A stretch of DNA of 64,000 bases from Cellvibrio japonicus Ueda107 (GCF_000019225.1 NC_010995.1:988501-1052500); one strand, 5' to 3'. Positions 9,493 to 18,874 are shown, counted from the stretch's first letter. The notes: generated by a model not told the origin, from the sequence alone. Made by a program: numbers and translations.

Positions 9493-10608
9493 TTATGAGT
9501 CGCTACTGCAAAAAATCGAACCGCGCTGCGTGGGTGTCTGCTCGCTTTCCAGGCGCAATGCCTGGGGCGTTAAGCCCGTCCATTTTTTCAGGGCGCGGCG
9601 CAGGTTGGCGCTATCGTGGAAATGCAGGCGTTGGGCCAGTTGCTCCAGGGGGAGTGACTGGTTGCCGAGCCATTCCAGGGCCAGTGCCCGGCGCAGCTCA
9701 TCGTAAATGGCCTGGAAGTGGGTGTGATGTTTTTGCAGTTTGCGCTTGAGGCTGGCACTGCTCATGCAAAAGGCCGCGGCGGTGGATTCCAGGTTGGGCA
9801 CCGCGGCCTCCGGTTGTAGCAGGTGATATTCCAGATAGCGGTAGAGTGCCGCAAGAAAACTCTGCTGCTCCGGCAACTGTGCCAATTGCTGCTGGGCTTC
9901 GCGCTCGGCGCTGGTGAATGCCTTGGTTGAGGCGTGGGGCCAGGGGGAAAACGCCTGTGAGCGGGCCAGGCTCAGGCGATTCCAGAGCGAGCCAAATTGC
10001 ACTTGTTCGCCCCAGTGCAATTCATATTGTTCGTAATAGGCTGGGCGCAACCGGCGCAGTTGCAACTGCCAGTCAAATGCCTTGCCACTCAACCAGCGCA
10101 CACAACTGTGAATGCCGCTCAGCAACATGTCGCTGAGAAAATCGCAGGCCTCGTGGGCGCCGGTGCTGTCGCGCCAATACAAATACACCCGCTCTGGCCC
10201 CAACTCCAGGCGCAGCTGCAACAGTGGAAACAGCAGGCGCTGGAGTCGCACCAGCGTCGCCAGCCACTCGTACAAGTGCGCTGCATTGACCAGGGCGTTA
10301 CTGGCTGCACCATAGTGGCCGGGGAAAATATGGTTGCCCAATAAAAAACGTAACTCTTCATAGCCGCACTGTTCATAACCGCGCTGGCGCTGGCTGTTGT
10401 GGATGAGTTGGAACACCTGGATGGGGGTGAGCAGGCGCTCGCTCATCACATCATCGATAAAAATGCCGGTACCGCGCAGCAACCGGTATTCGGGCAGGTT
10501 GCGCGCCAGGGCCAATTCGATCAGCAGTGACGGCCACTGCTGCAATGGCACCAGGGGCGTGTCGCACTGGTAATAGGCTGTCGTTGAGGGCGCGCGCGGC
10601 CTGGCCAT
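9493..10608 (-). CDS. AraC-family transcriptional regulator
   Basis: This 371-residue protein has a C-terminal AraC double helix-turn-helix domain (about 270-360) with the conserved second-helix pattern AQRLHFHDSANLRRALKKWTG followed by LTPQALR. The N-terminal 200 residues match the arabinose-binding-like ligand domain of the OruR/ArgR subgroup, so a small-molecule ligand is expected. It lies 13 bases downstream of the degenerate GGDEF gene, and the two are probably one transcript. Neighbouring SDR and Gfo/Idh/MocA genes are candidate targets by proximity only. Confidence 0.88.
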   Translation of the reverse strand: MARPRAPSTTAYYQCDTPLVPLQQWPSLLIELALARNLPEYRLLRGTGIFIDDVMSERLLTPIQVFQLIHNSQRQRGYEQCGYEELRFLLGNHIFPGHYGAASNALVNAAHLYEWLATLVRLQRLLFPLLQLRLELGPERVYLYWRDSTGAHEACDFLSDMLLSGIHSCVRWLSGKAFDWQLQLRRLRPAYYEQYELHWGEQVQFGSLWNRLSLARSQAFSPWPHASTKAFTSAEREAQQQLAQLPEQQSFLAALYRYLEYHLLQPEAAVPNLESTAAAFCMSSASLKRKLQKHHTHFQAIYDELRRALALEWLGNQSLPLEQLAQRLHFHDSANLRRALKKWTGLTPQALRLESEQTPTQRGSIFCSSDS

Positions 10609-10621
10609 GTTTATCTATTCC

Positions 10622-11587
10622 CTAGGCGGCGACATGCCGGGGTGCAGCGCGGTTTTTATTGAGCAACAATTGCTGGTGCGCGCGCTTGATCAGGATTTCG
10701 GCGGGTGAATCCGCTGCCGTGGTTGGCACTATGGCGTCTTCCCCCCACTGTGCATAGGCAATACCCAGGCTGATGTGGTTGATGTGGGTATGGCCCGCGC
10801 GGGTTTTAAACGCAAAATGGGCGACGGCTGCTTGCAGCTCATGGCCCAGGGCCCGGGCGCCGAACTGTTCGGTAAACGGCAGGATAATGGCAAAGCGATC
10901 GCCGGCGTAGCGGCACAACAAATCGGTATCGCGCAGGTTAAGCAATAAGAGTTCCCCCAGGGCGAGCAGGTAGCGGTCACCTTCGCGGTGACCCTGTTGG
11001 CGATTAAACAGCGCAAACGCATCCACATCCACCAACATGACTGCCAGCGGTGCTTGCTGTTGGCGATGGCGCTCCAGCTCCAGGGTGAGTTGCTGCCGGA
11101 AATAATCAGCGCGGCTGAGCAGGGTCGTGTTATCCAGGTTGCGATGTTCGCGAAAAAAACCTTCGCGTTTGCGCAGTTGCCGGTTAATCACCCATTGCTC
11201 CTGGTGCCAGAAATAAATACCCACCGTTAGCAACAACATCCCCAGCAGCATACAGCCGGATTCAACCCAGTGATCCCAGCGCGGGCTATCTGGAAAGACC
11301 ATAAATTCATCCAGCACATCCTGGCATTGCGCCAGCACAATCAATCCCAGGCTCAGGCTTAGCCATTGGGTGACCCTGCCCTGGGGGCGGCTTTGTAAAA
11401 TCAAGAGCAACCACACCAGCATCAGCAGGGCGAAACCGCCTTCACTGGCGACATCCAGCCAATCGATATCTGCCCAGGCCTTGGGCTCCGACAAACTCAG
11501 GCTGATGAGCAAACACAGTTGAAACAGGAGCGCCAATCCGAGCAGTTTCCATTGGTGTAATTTGAGCATGGGGTTAATGTCCGTCAT
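10622..11587 (-). CDS. Membrane GGDEF-domain protein with degenerate active site
   Basis: I take the ATG at 11587 (321 residues); the frame runs to 11653, but the extra residues look non-coding. Four or five hydrophobic segments occupy about residues 10-140, followed by a GGDEF domain at about 155-305. The signature motif reads AGDRF (228-232) instead of GGDEF: the first glycine is Ala, and the metal- and catalysis-related Glu is Arg. The RxxD inhibitory site (RDTD) five residues before it is intact. By family knowledge this pattern predicts a protein that binds cyclic di-GMP at the I-site but does not make it. The downstream AraC regulator is probably in the same operon. The start codon overlaps a weak Pho-box-like sequence. 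Confidence 0.85.
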   Translation of the reverse strand: MTDINPMLKLHQWKLLGLALLFQLCLLISLSLSEPKAWADIDWLDVASEGGFALLMLVWLLLILQSRPQGRVTQWLSLSLGLIVLAQCQDVLDEFMVFPDSPRWDHWVESGCMLLGMLLLTVGIYFWHQEQWVINRQLRKREGFFREHRNLDNTTLLSRADYFRQQLTLELERHRQQQAPLAVMLVDVDAFALFNRQQGHREGDRYLLALGELLLLNLRDTDLLCRYAGDRFAIILPFTEQFGARALGHELQAAVAHFAFKTRAGHTHINHISLGIAYAQWGEDAIVPTTAADSPAEILIKRAHQQLLLNKNRAAPRHVAA

Positions 11588-11598
11588 CAAAATGTCAT
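11581..11598 (+). promoter_or_regulatory. Possible second, weaker Pho box
   Basis: The sequence CCGTCAT-CAAA-ATGTCAT matches two Pho-box half sites (consensus CTGTCAT) with one mismatch each and the correct four-base spacer, in the plus orientation. It is about 400 bases upstream of the TonB receptor start and overlaps the start codon of the divergent GGDEF gene. A poor -10 (CATAAC) follows. It could be an auxiliary PhoB site or chance. Confidence 0.35.
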
Positions 11599-11869
11599 CA
11601 CAGACATAACAGGTTTTTGTTGCGGTTATGTGACTGCGCAACTCGGGCTGCACAGGGTCAAATCAGCTCAGGCTTTTTTCGCTGCGATTATGTTTCACCA
11701 CCGCGTGAGTGGAAAAATTCTGTACCAGTATCTATTGAGGGTGTGTCCAGTGAGTAATGGACATGGCGCCTTACTAAATTTCCTGTCGCTAAAAAACAAG
11801 AGTCATATCAGCTCAATTTACGCCGTACAACCCAGCGCTTTGCAGGCAATCCGCACTGCACTGCAATGG

Positions 11870-11903
11870 CTGTCACCCGGTTGTCATCTGTTGCCCCTAG
11901 CGT
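11870..11903 (+). promoter_or_regulatory. Pho box and -10 of the phytate operon promoter
   Basis: CTGTCAC-CCGG-TTGTCAT (11870-11887) is a near-perfect PhoB direct repeat, with 7-base half sites, a four-base spacer and one mismatch per half. Exactly ten bases later comes TAGCGT as a weak -10, the same geometry as the E. coli phoA promoter. A weak -10 is normal where PhoB replaces the -35 contact. The predicted start of transcription is about 85-90 bases before the receptor GTG at 11998. This is the main content of the 410-base gap 11588-11997. The rest holds only the weaker box above and a small inverted repeat near 11746-11766. Confidence 0.8.
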
Positions 11904-11997
11904 TCGCCCTGCTAACCGCGTCGCACATACACAAGCGATGCCTATTTCCATTCATACAATGGCATTTATTGGCCACAGGCCATCAGGGGAGCTCGGG

Positions 11998-14802
11998 GTG
12001 AAACACACAAACAGAATGACGTCGCTGGAATCTGTACAAAAAAGACGGCAACCCGTCCGTATTCCTTTTATGAAAACCGCATTAGCCGTGGCACTTGCCT
12101 GTGCAGGTTTACCGGTACTGGCCGACGCACGCCTGCAAGGCTATGTCAGCGCCGGTGAACCGGCGATTGCATTGCAAGGGGCGCGGGTGCGTATCCTAGA
12201 ATTGAATCGCGAAGCGGTCAGCCAACGCGATGGTCGTTTTATTTTTCTGGATGTAAAGCCGGGTACCTATACCCTGGTATCCAGTTACCTGGGTGCTGAT
12301 GATGTGCAGGAACGCATCACCCTGGTTGACCACCAAACCCACCAGGTGAATTTTTCGCTCAAGGGCGTTTCCGGTGTGGTGGAAAATATTATTGTGATCG
12401 GCCAGGCTGCCGGTATTAACAAGGCGCTGAACAAACAGCGTAGTGCCGATAACCTGATTACCGTGGTATCTGCCGATGCTATTGGCCAGTTTCCGGATAC
12501 CAACGTGTCTGAAGCACTGCAGCGCCTGCCCGGATTATCGGTGGAGCGCGACCAGGGTGAGGGTCGCTATGTGCGCGTGCGCGGTATGAGTCCGGATTTT
12601 AATGCGGTCACCATTAACGGCGTGGGGGTTCCCGGGCCGGATGCTGATCGTCGCGCGGTGGCATTGGATGTGATTCCCTCCGACCTGCTCGAAAACCTGG
12701 TGGTCACCAAAAGTGTGACACCGGATATGGATGCCAACTCACTGGGTGGCAGTATTGATGTGCAGAGTTTATCGGCGTTTGATCGCGATGGTTTTTTCTA
12801 TCAGTTCACCGCCGAAGGCAGCTACGACGATAACACTGCACAAACCAGCCCCAAATTGGCGCTGACCACCAGCAAACGCTTTAGTGTTGGCAGTGGCAAT
12901 GACAATCTGGGGATTGCGGCAGGCATCAGCCATTTTAAACGGGAGTTTGGCTCCGATAATGTGGAGACCGGCGGCGCCTGGGATTTTGGCGATGGACAAG
13001 ATTTGCTGGAAGAAATGGAGCAGCGCGATTATCGCATTACACGCGAGCGCTCCGGTGTGGTCTTTAATCTGGATTATAAACCGGGCAACAGCACCCATCT
13101 CTATTGGCGCAACCTTTACAGCGAATACACCGACAAGGAAATTCGCCTGGGTACTGTGATTGAGTTTGATGAGCCGCTCGCGTCCGGTGAGCAGGGCATC
13201 GCAGAGGTTGCACGTGAACTGAAAGATCGCGCTGAAACCCAGAAAATTTTCTCCAGCGCCCTCGGCGGTAAAACCGATTTTGAACGCTGGTCAATCAATT
13301 ATGGACTGGGCTATAGCAAATCCGGTGAAAACGAACCCGAGCATGTTGCCGGTGCGGTGTTTACCCTTGATGAAGGGGTAATTGCGGATGAGGTTTTCGA
13401 GCTGGGTTATCAGGGCAAACGCAATATCCGTGTGAATGCCCCGGCGGAATTTTACCAGGCGCAATCCTATCGTTTGGATGAAGTGGAACTGGCATCCAGT
13501 GATACCAATGATGAAAGCCTGAGCCTGCACCTGGATTTTACCCGCGAGCTGACCCTGGCTGATCATCCGGCGCAACTCAAGTTGGGCGTCAAGCGCGTGG
13601 AGCGCGAAAAAGATAATGATGCCAGTGTCTGGGTGAGCGAAGAGTTTATCGGCGATACCTCCCTAACCCAGTTTGCCGCTGGCCCGGTTGATTACCGGCT
13701 GGGTGAGTTTGGCCCACAAATCCGAGCGCGTGCGATAAAAGCAGTCCTCGACAATGTGGAAGAGGATGAACTGGAAAGCCGCATTGGTGATTTCGACATT
13801 ACCGAGGATACCTCCGCCGCCTATGTCATGGGGCGTATCGATCTGGGCAACCTGCGTTTGCTTTCCGGTGTGCGCTATGAACAGACCGATTTTTCCGCAC
13901 GGGGTTATGCCTACGATGGTGTAGCGGATGAAATGAATACACAAACCTTCAGCAATGATCACGACTACTGGCTACCTGCGCTGCATGTGCGCTACAGCTT
14001 CAGCGATAACACCCAGGTGCGCGCCGCCTGGACCAATACGGTTGTGCGCCCCGGCTTTGGCCAATTATCGCCCGGTCGTGTGCTGGAGGAGGATGACGGC
14101 GAGATAGAGGCCTCATTTGGCAATCCGGATTTAAAACCGCTGGAATCCAGTAACCTGGATCTTGGTATAGAACATTATCCCGGTGCGGCCAGTGTGATCT
14201 CTGCCTATGTGTTTTATAAGTCCATTGACCATTTTGCCTATCAAACCGATTTGGCCGGTAGCGCCGGTTATGAGGGTTTTGCCGAGGCCATGACCTTCGT
14301 GAATGGCAAGCGTGCGGAATTAACAGGAATCGAATTGGCTGCGTCGCGGCAATTCAGCAATTTGCCTGCGCCTTGGAATGGCTTATTAGTGGGGGGGAAT
14401 GCCACCTGGGTTGATTCCACAGCGCGTATCGGCAGTAACGATGATGGCGAATGGAGCGAGCGCGATATTCCGCTGCCGAGCCAATCCGATGTATCGGCTA
14501 ACCTGATGCTGGGGTATGAATCGGATCGCTGGAGTGCCAGGCTGTCGGCCAATTACAAGTCTGAATATTTGCTGGAAGTCCTTGACCCGCTGGATGTCGA
14601 TTACGACACCTATGTGGATGAACAACTGCAACTGGATTTCTCCCTGCGTTATTTCGTCAGCGATAACATCAAGCTGCATGTTGAAGCCTTGAACCTGACC
14701 GATGAGGTTTATTACACCTGGGTTAAATCGCCGCGCTATAACGCGCAATACGAGGCCTATGGGCCGACCTATAAACTGGGTATTACGTTCATGAGTTTTT
14801 AA
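11998..14802 (+). CDS. TonB-dependent outer-membrane receptor, probably for phytate or a related phosphorylated ligand
   Basis: The start is set at GTG 11998, which has AGGGGAG six bases upstream and opens a long signal peptide ending in PVLADA; this gives 934 residues. After the signal come a carboxypeptidase-regulatory-like beta sandwich (about 45-125), a plug domain (about 140-250, with NVSEALQRLPGLSVERD and the VRVRGM strand) and a 22-strand barrel ending in the terminal Phe (ITFMSF). The plug resembles the Xanthomonas/Caulobacter-type receptor group. Its stop codon overlaps the phytase start by one base (TAATG), so the two are translationally coupled. The ligand is inferred from this coupling and from the Pho box upstream, not from the receptor itself. 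Confidence 0.9.
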   Translation: MKHTNRMTSLESVQKRRQPVRIPFMKTALAVALACAGLPVLADARLQGYVSAGEPAIALQGARVRILELNREAVSQRDGRFIFLDVKPGTYTLVSSYLGADDVQERITLVDHQTHQVNFSLKGVSGVVENIIVIGQAAGINKALNKQRSADNLITVVSADAIGQFPDTNVSEALQRLPGLSVERDQGEGRYVRVRGMSPDFNAVTINGVGVPGPDADRRAVALDVIPSDLLENLVVTKSVTPDMDANSLGGSIDVQSLSAFDRDGFFYQFTAEGSYDDNTAQTSPKLALTTSKRFSVGSGNDNLGIAAGISHFKREFGSDNVETGGAWDFGDGQDLLEEMEQRDYRITRERSGVVFNLDYKPGNSTHLYWRNLYSEYTDKEIRLGTVIEFDEPLASGEQGIAEVARELKDRAETQKIFSSALGGKTDFERWSINYGLGYSKSGENEPEHVAGAVFTLDEGVIADEVFELGYQGKRNIRVNAPAEFYQAQSYRLDEVELASSDTNDESLSLHLDFTRELTLADHPAQLKLGVKRVEREKDNDASVWVSEEFIGDTSLTQFAAGPVDYRLGEFGPQIRARAIKAVLDNVEEDELESRIGDFDITEDTSAAYVMGRIDLGNLRLLSGVRYEQTDFSARGYAYDGVADEMNTQTFSNDHDYWLPALHVRYSFSDNTQVRAAWTNTVVRPGFGQLSPGRVLEEDDGEIEASFGNPDLKPLESSNLDLGIEHYPGAASVISAYVFYKSIDHFAYQTDLAGSAGYEGFAEAMTFVNGKRAELTGIELAASRQFSNLPAPWNGLLVGGNATWVDSTARIGSNDDGEWSERDIPLPSQSDVSANLMLGYESDRWSARLSANYKSEYLLEVLDPLDVDYDTYVDEQLQLDFSLRYFVSDNIKLHVEALNLTDEVYYTWVKSPRYNAQYEAYGPTYKLGITFMSF

Positions 14803-16778
14803 TGTCACCCGTATTGTGGAGCAATGGTGAACCTATGTTGAAATCTGTTTTATGGGCCAGGTGGCATTACCTTGCCTGGATAGCGTTACTCCCGGTGTTG
14901 TTAGGCAGCAACCCGGGTCTGGCTGAAACGCGCCTGGGGCAGCCGTTCAGTGCCCGCCAGGCCTATATCATTCCCGCGCAGGACGGGTGGGGGAAAACAC
15001 GCCTGGAAACCGGTGATGCACTGGTATGGCGCGATGCACAGGGCCAAATCCTGGCGCGACTCAACCAGGCCACGGAGTTGCTCGATGTGCGCCAGCGCGG
15101 TAGCGAGCTGTGGATTGCGGCTATGGCCTTGCCCGAGCAGCAACCGGCCCTTTATGTGCTCGATCGTGTTACGCGTGAACTGCGCGAGCAGGTACGTTTA
15201 CCCCTGCCATCATTTAAACCGGAAAACCTGTGTTTGAGCCAGGATGCAAACCGGGCCTTGTCGATGTATTTGCTGGACGAGCGCGGTATGGCAGAGCATT
15301 GGTTGGTGGCCGATGGGGCAGGGCGCACCAAACCCGCCTTGATTCGCACCTTACCGATTCCGCCCAACAGCAAAGCCTGCAGTGTTGAAGATACGACCGA
15401 GCAATTATTTGTCGCTGAAGAAGCGGTGGGCATCTGGCGCTATTCCGCATCGGCAGAAGCGGCGCCTGGCCGCGTGCCGGTTAGCTTGAATAAACCGTTT
15501 GGTGAATTGCAGGGTATTGTCGATGCACTGGTTGCTATTCCCGGTGGTTTGCTGGCACTGGATGCAGAAACCTTGCAACTCCTGGTCTATCGTCAACAGG
15601 AAAAACACTGGGTACTGCAACAAGTAATTCCCGTGAGCGGTTTGCGTGAAGCGGAATTGTTGAGTGCTAGTTGGGAACCGGCGACACAACAATTACAGAT
15701 TGTGGTGGGCGATAAAAAAACAGCGCAACAATACCCGTTAAATTTGCCCTGGTCCAGGGTGGAAAAAACAGCGGCTGCTGCCCATGGCCCAACGATTGTC
15801 AGCGTGATGCCGGAGGTGCAGACCCAGTCGGTAGCACGCTTTGGCGATGCAGCGGATGATCCTGCGATTTGGATTAATCAACGCAAGCCTCACCACAGTC
15901 GTGTACTGGGAACCAACAAGCAGCAGGGCTTACTGGTGTATGACCTGCAGGGGCGGGAACTGCAGCGCTTTGATACCGGACGTTTGAACAATGTGGATGT
16001 TCGCCAGGGCCTGCGCAAAGGCAACAAACCGGTGGATATCGCCATAGCAACCAACCGCGATGACAACAGCCTCAGCCTGTATGAAATCGATCCGCGCTCA
16101 GGCAAGTTGCACTTTGCGGCCAGCATTCCAACCAGCCTCAAGGAGATCTATGGGTTTTGCCTGTATCACTCGCCTGTCACAGGTGCGCTTTATGCTATCC
16201 CGAATGACAAGAGCGGTGAGTTCCAGCAAATCCGTATCAGCGCCCGGGCGGATGCGGCGCGCCAGTATCAATGGCAGGGGGAATTGGTTCGCCGGTTCTT
16301 CGTAAAAACCCAGCCGGAAGGTTGTGTGGCGGATGACCAGCGCCAGCGTTTATTTATCGGTGAGGAGGATGTCGGCATCTGGACCCTGGCTGCCGAGCCC
16401 TCTGCTTCGGGAGAATTGACCCGGGTAATGGCGGTGGGCGAACAGTTGGTAGCCGATGTGGAAGGCTTGGCCATTTACCAGCATGCAACCCATCCCTACC
16501 TGGTGGTATCCAGCCAGGGCAATAACAGCTATCTGGTGCTGGATGCCGTGGCTCCCTATACCTTGCGCGGTATTTTCCGTATCGCTATGGATATCGATAA
16601 AGGCATTGATGGTGTATCGGAAACCGATGGGCTTGAGGTCTTGTCGGTTAATGTTGGCAAGCCCTTCGAACAGGGAATTTTGGTGGTACAGGACGGCCAT
16701 AATGTGATGCCCGAATCACCCCAAAACTTTAAATATGTCAGTTGGGAAAAAATTCGTGCGCAATTGATGTTGCCATGA
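14802..16778 (+). CDS. Beta-propeller phytase with an extra N-terminal domain
   Basis: The 658-residue protein carries both signature motifs of beta-propeller phytases: DAADDPAIW near 349-357 and NNVDVR near 396-401. It also has the late acidic segment DGVSETDGLEV. These enzymes use calcium to hydrolyse inositol hexakisphosphate. The catalytic propeller fills about 335-655. Residues about 45-330 form a second, diverged propeller-like domain that lacks the motifs, matching the dual-domain phytases known in other bacteria. A signal peptide (LAWIALLPVLLGSNPGLAE) sends it to the envelope. The ATG at 14802 overlaps the receptor stop; ATG 14835 is an alternative giving a more ordinary signal peptide. 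Confidence 0.92.
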   Translation: MSPVLWSNGEPMLKSVLWARWHYLAWIALLPVLLGSNPGLAETRLGQPFSARQAYIIPAQDGWGKTRLETGDALVWRDAQGQILARLNQATELLDVRQRGSELWIAAMALPEQQPALYVLDRVTRELREQVRLPLPSFKPENLCLSQDANRALSMYLLDERGMAEHWLVADGAGRTKPALIRTLPIPPNSKACSVEDTTEQLFVAEEAVGIWRYSASAEAAPGRVPVSLNKPFGELQGIVDALVAIPGGLLALDAETLQLLVYRQQEKHWVLQQVIPVSGLREAELLSASWEPATQQLQIVVGDKKTAQQYPLNLPWSRVEKTAAAAHGPTIVSVMPEVQTQSVARFGDAADDPAIWINQRKPHHSRVLGTNKQQGLLVYDLQGRELQRFDTGRLNNVDVRQGLRKGNKPVDIAIATNRDDNSLSLYEIDPRSGKLHFAASIPTSLKEIYGFCLYHSPVTGALYAIPNDKSGEFQQIRISARADAARQYQWQGELVRRFFVKTQPEGCVADDQRQRLFIGEEDVGIWTLAAEPSASGELTRVMAVGEQLVADVEGLAIYQHATHPYLVVSSQGNNSYLVLDAVAPYTLRGIFRIAMDIDKGIDGVSETDGLEVLSVNVGKPFEQGILVVQDGHNVMPESPQNFKYVSWEKIRAQLMLP

Positions 16779-16833
16779 TGCAGTGGCTTGGATAGCCGTT
16801 AAAAACATTGATGCACGCAAGGCAGTAAGTTTG

Positions 16834-16871
16834 ACGCGAGCCTGTCTCCGGATTGGGCTCGCGTATTTTTT
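16834..16871 (+). terminator. Intrinsic terminator after the phytase gene
   Basis: The 9-bp perfect stem ACGCGAGCC / GGCTCGCGT (16834-16842 and 16856-16864) has a 13-base loop and is followed by ATTTTTTATT. It sits between phytase and PhoX, so PhoX is expressed either by read-through or from its own promoter, which I cannot identify. Confidence 0.85.
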
Positions 16872-16897
16872 ATTGATCCCCGGACGAGAGGTAATCC

Positions 16898-18874
16898 ATG
16901 TTCCATTCACCAACGCCTGCATTGACGCCCGATCCTGATGATATTCCGGTCAATCCCTCTACACAGCCCTGGCTGGATCGGGTTGCGGCCAATCGTCGCC
17001 AATTGTTAAAGGGCAGCCTTGGACTGGCGCTGGGCAGTTTTTTAGGCAGTTCCCTGGGGGGATGCAGCGGTGGAGGATTACCATCAAACCCTGGCAGGCG
17101 GGCATCACCGGTCATTGGTTTTCAATCGGTGCCATTACAACTGGCGGAGGATTTTGATCGCGTGGTAGTGGCGGAAGGCTATGAGGCAAAACCGTTTTTT
17201 TCCTGGGGCGACCCGGTGGTTGACGGTGCGGTGGCCTGGCGGGCGGATGGACAGAACACCTGGCAGGAGCAGCAATTGCAAGCCGGGCAAAACCATGACG
17301 GTATGGCGTTTTTCCCCTTTGCTGATGCACCCAATGATCACGGCTTATTGGTGATTAACCACGAATACACCAACGATACCCTTCATCCACAGGGGCCAAC
17401 CCTGACTCGCTCAGCCGATGGCCGCTTGCTGCGTCCGGCTGATGAAGTGCGCAAGGAGCAAATGGCCCATGGTGTCAGTGTGATTGAAATCCGCCGCGAT
17501 GCCCGCGGCGAATGGCAGCGCATTTTTCCATCGCGCTATAACCGTCGCCTGACCATGCATACCCCCATGCAACTGACCGGGCCGGTAGCGGGTACGGAAT
17601 GGGTCAAGACGCGCGATGATCCAACGGGATTGCAGGTATTAGGTACCCTGAACAATTGCTCCATGGGCAAAACCCCCTGGGGGACTTATCTGGTGTGCGA
17701 GGAAAACTGGCATAACTATTTTGTGAATCGCAACACGCAGGATTGGCAGGCACGCACAAGCCACCGGCGCCATGGCATAGCGACAGGTGCCCACTCCAGT
17801 AAATATTGTTGGGAATCCGTTGATCCGCGCTTTGATGCAACCCCCCACCCCGATGAGCCACACCAGGGTTATGTGAACGAGCCGCACCGCTTTGGCTGGG
17901 TGGTAGAGTTTGACCCTTTCGATCCACTCGCCATTCCGCAAAAACGTACTGCACTGGGGCGCTATGCGCGTGAGTGCGCGACCCTGTCGCTGGCGCAAGA
18001 TGGGCGTGTCGCCATCTACTCGGGCGACGATACGCGCGGTGAGTATATTTATAAATTTGTCACCGAAGCCGCATATCAACCGGCACAGCCACTAACGAAT
18101 CGCCAGCTGCTGGATAATGGTACGCTCTATGTCGCGCGCTTTAACGAGGATGGCAGTGGCGATTGGTTGCCACTGGTACAAGGGCAGGGCGGATTAACTG
18201 TGCGCAATGGCTTTTTTACCCAGGCCGATGTGCTGGTCAACACCCGCGCCGCCGCCGATATCCTGGGGGCTACACCTATGGATCGCCCCGAGTGGGTTGC
18301 GGTGGATCCCCATTCGCGCGAAGTCTATGTCACCCTGACTAACAATATCGAGCGCGGCATCAAAACAGATCAACCGCTTAATGCGGCAAATCCACGCTGC
18401 GAAAACCACCATGGGCAAATCCTGCGCTGGCGTGAACAGGGCGATAATCCCACCGCTATCCAATTTACCTGGGAGATTTTTTTACTGGCCGGAAAAACCG
18501 ATAGTCCCGAGGTGCCGCACAATGAGCGTGGCACTATTATTGGCGATGTATTTTCCAGTCCGGATGGGCTGTGGTTTGATGCCGATGGGCGACTGTGGAT
18601 TGAAACGGATTTTGACGATGGCGAGGAACCTTACACCCGCATGGGCACCAATCAGTTGCTGTGTGCCAATACCGATACGCGTGAGGTAAAGCGTTTTCTG
18701 GTGGGGCCGAGGGGATGTGAAATTACCGGATTAACCGCTACGCCGGATGGCAAAACCCTGTGGTTGAATATCCAGCATCCGGGGCTAAGTTATCCCGCCA
18801 GCGATGGTAAAACCCGCCCGCGTTCAACCACCGTCGTTGTGACCAAGCGCGATGGCGGTGTTATTGGTTCATAA
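16898..18874 (+). CDS. phoX: PhoX-type alkaline phosphatase (DUF839), Tat-exported
   Basis: The 658-residue product has a twin-arginine signal (NRRQLLKGSLG at about 32-42) followed by a hydrophobic stretch. It ends in LGGC, a possible lipobox, so it may be a Tat-exported lipoprotein. The body matches the PhoX/DUF839 family, six-bladed propeller phosphatases that use iron and calcium to release phosphate from monoesters. Conserved features include DHGLLVINHEYTND near residue 146, MAHGVSV near 189 and the CEITGLTATPDGKTLW segment near 607. The start has GAGAGG nine bases upstream. Directly behind the receptor and phytase genes it would complete dephosphorylation of phytate products. A terminator separates it from the phytase gene. 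Confidence 0.92.
   Translation: MFHSPTPALTPDPDDIPVNPSTQPWLDRVAANRRQLLKGSLGLALGSFLGSSLGGCSGGGLPSNPGRRASPVIGFQSVPLQLAEDFDRVVVAEGYEAKPFFSWGDPVVDGAVAWRADGQNTWQEQQLQAGQNHDGMAFFPFADAPNDHGLLVINHEYTNDTLHPQGPTLTRSADGRLLRPADEVRKEQMAHGVSVIEIRRDARGEWQRIFPSRYNRRLTMHTPMQLTGPVAGTEWVKTRDDPTGLQVLGTLNNCSMGKTPWGTYLVCEENWHNYFVNRNTQDWQARTSHRRHGIATGAHSSKYCWESVDPRFDATPHPDEPHQGYVNEPHRFGWVVEFDPFDPLAIPQKRTALGRYARECATLSLAQDGRVAIYSGDDTRGEYIYKFVTEAAYQPAQPLTNRQLLDNGTLYVARFNEDGSGDWLPLVQGQGGLTVRNGFFTQADVLVNTRAAADILGATPMDRPEWVAVDPHSREVYVTLTNNIERGIKTDQPLNAANPRCENHHGQILRWREQGDNPTAIQFTWEIFLLAGKTDSPEVPHNERGTIIGDVFSSPDGLWFDADGRLWIETDFDDGEEPYTRMGTNQLLCANTDTREVKRFLVGPRGCEITGLTATPDGKTLWLNIQHPGLSYPASDGKTRPRSTTVVVTKRDGGVIGS

Noticed and set aside
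11866..11997. An N-terminal extension of the TonB receptor from the ATG at 11866.
   Set aside because: This would put the Pho box and -10 inside the coding region. The GTG at 11998 has a strong ribosome site and opens a normal signal peptide.
11630..12001. A possible small gene in the gap before the TonB receptor.
   Set aside because: The frame covers the Pho box and ends on the receptor start region; it has no ribosome binding site and no plausible product.
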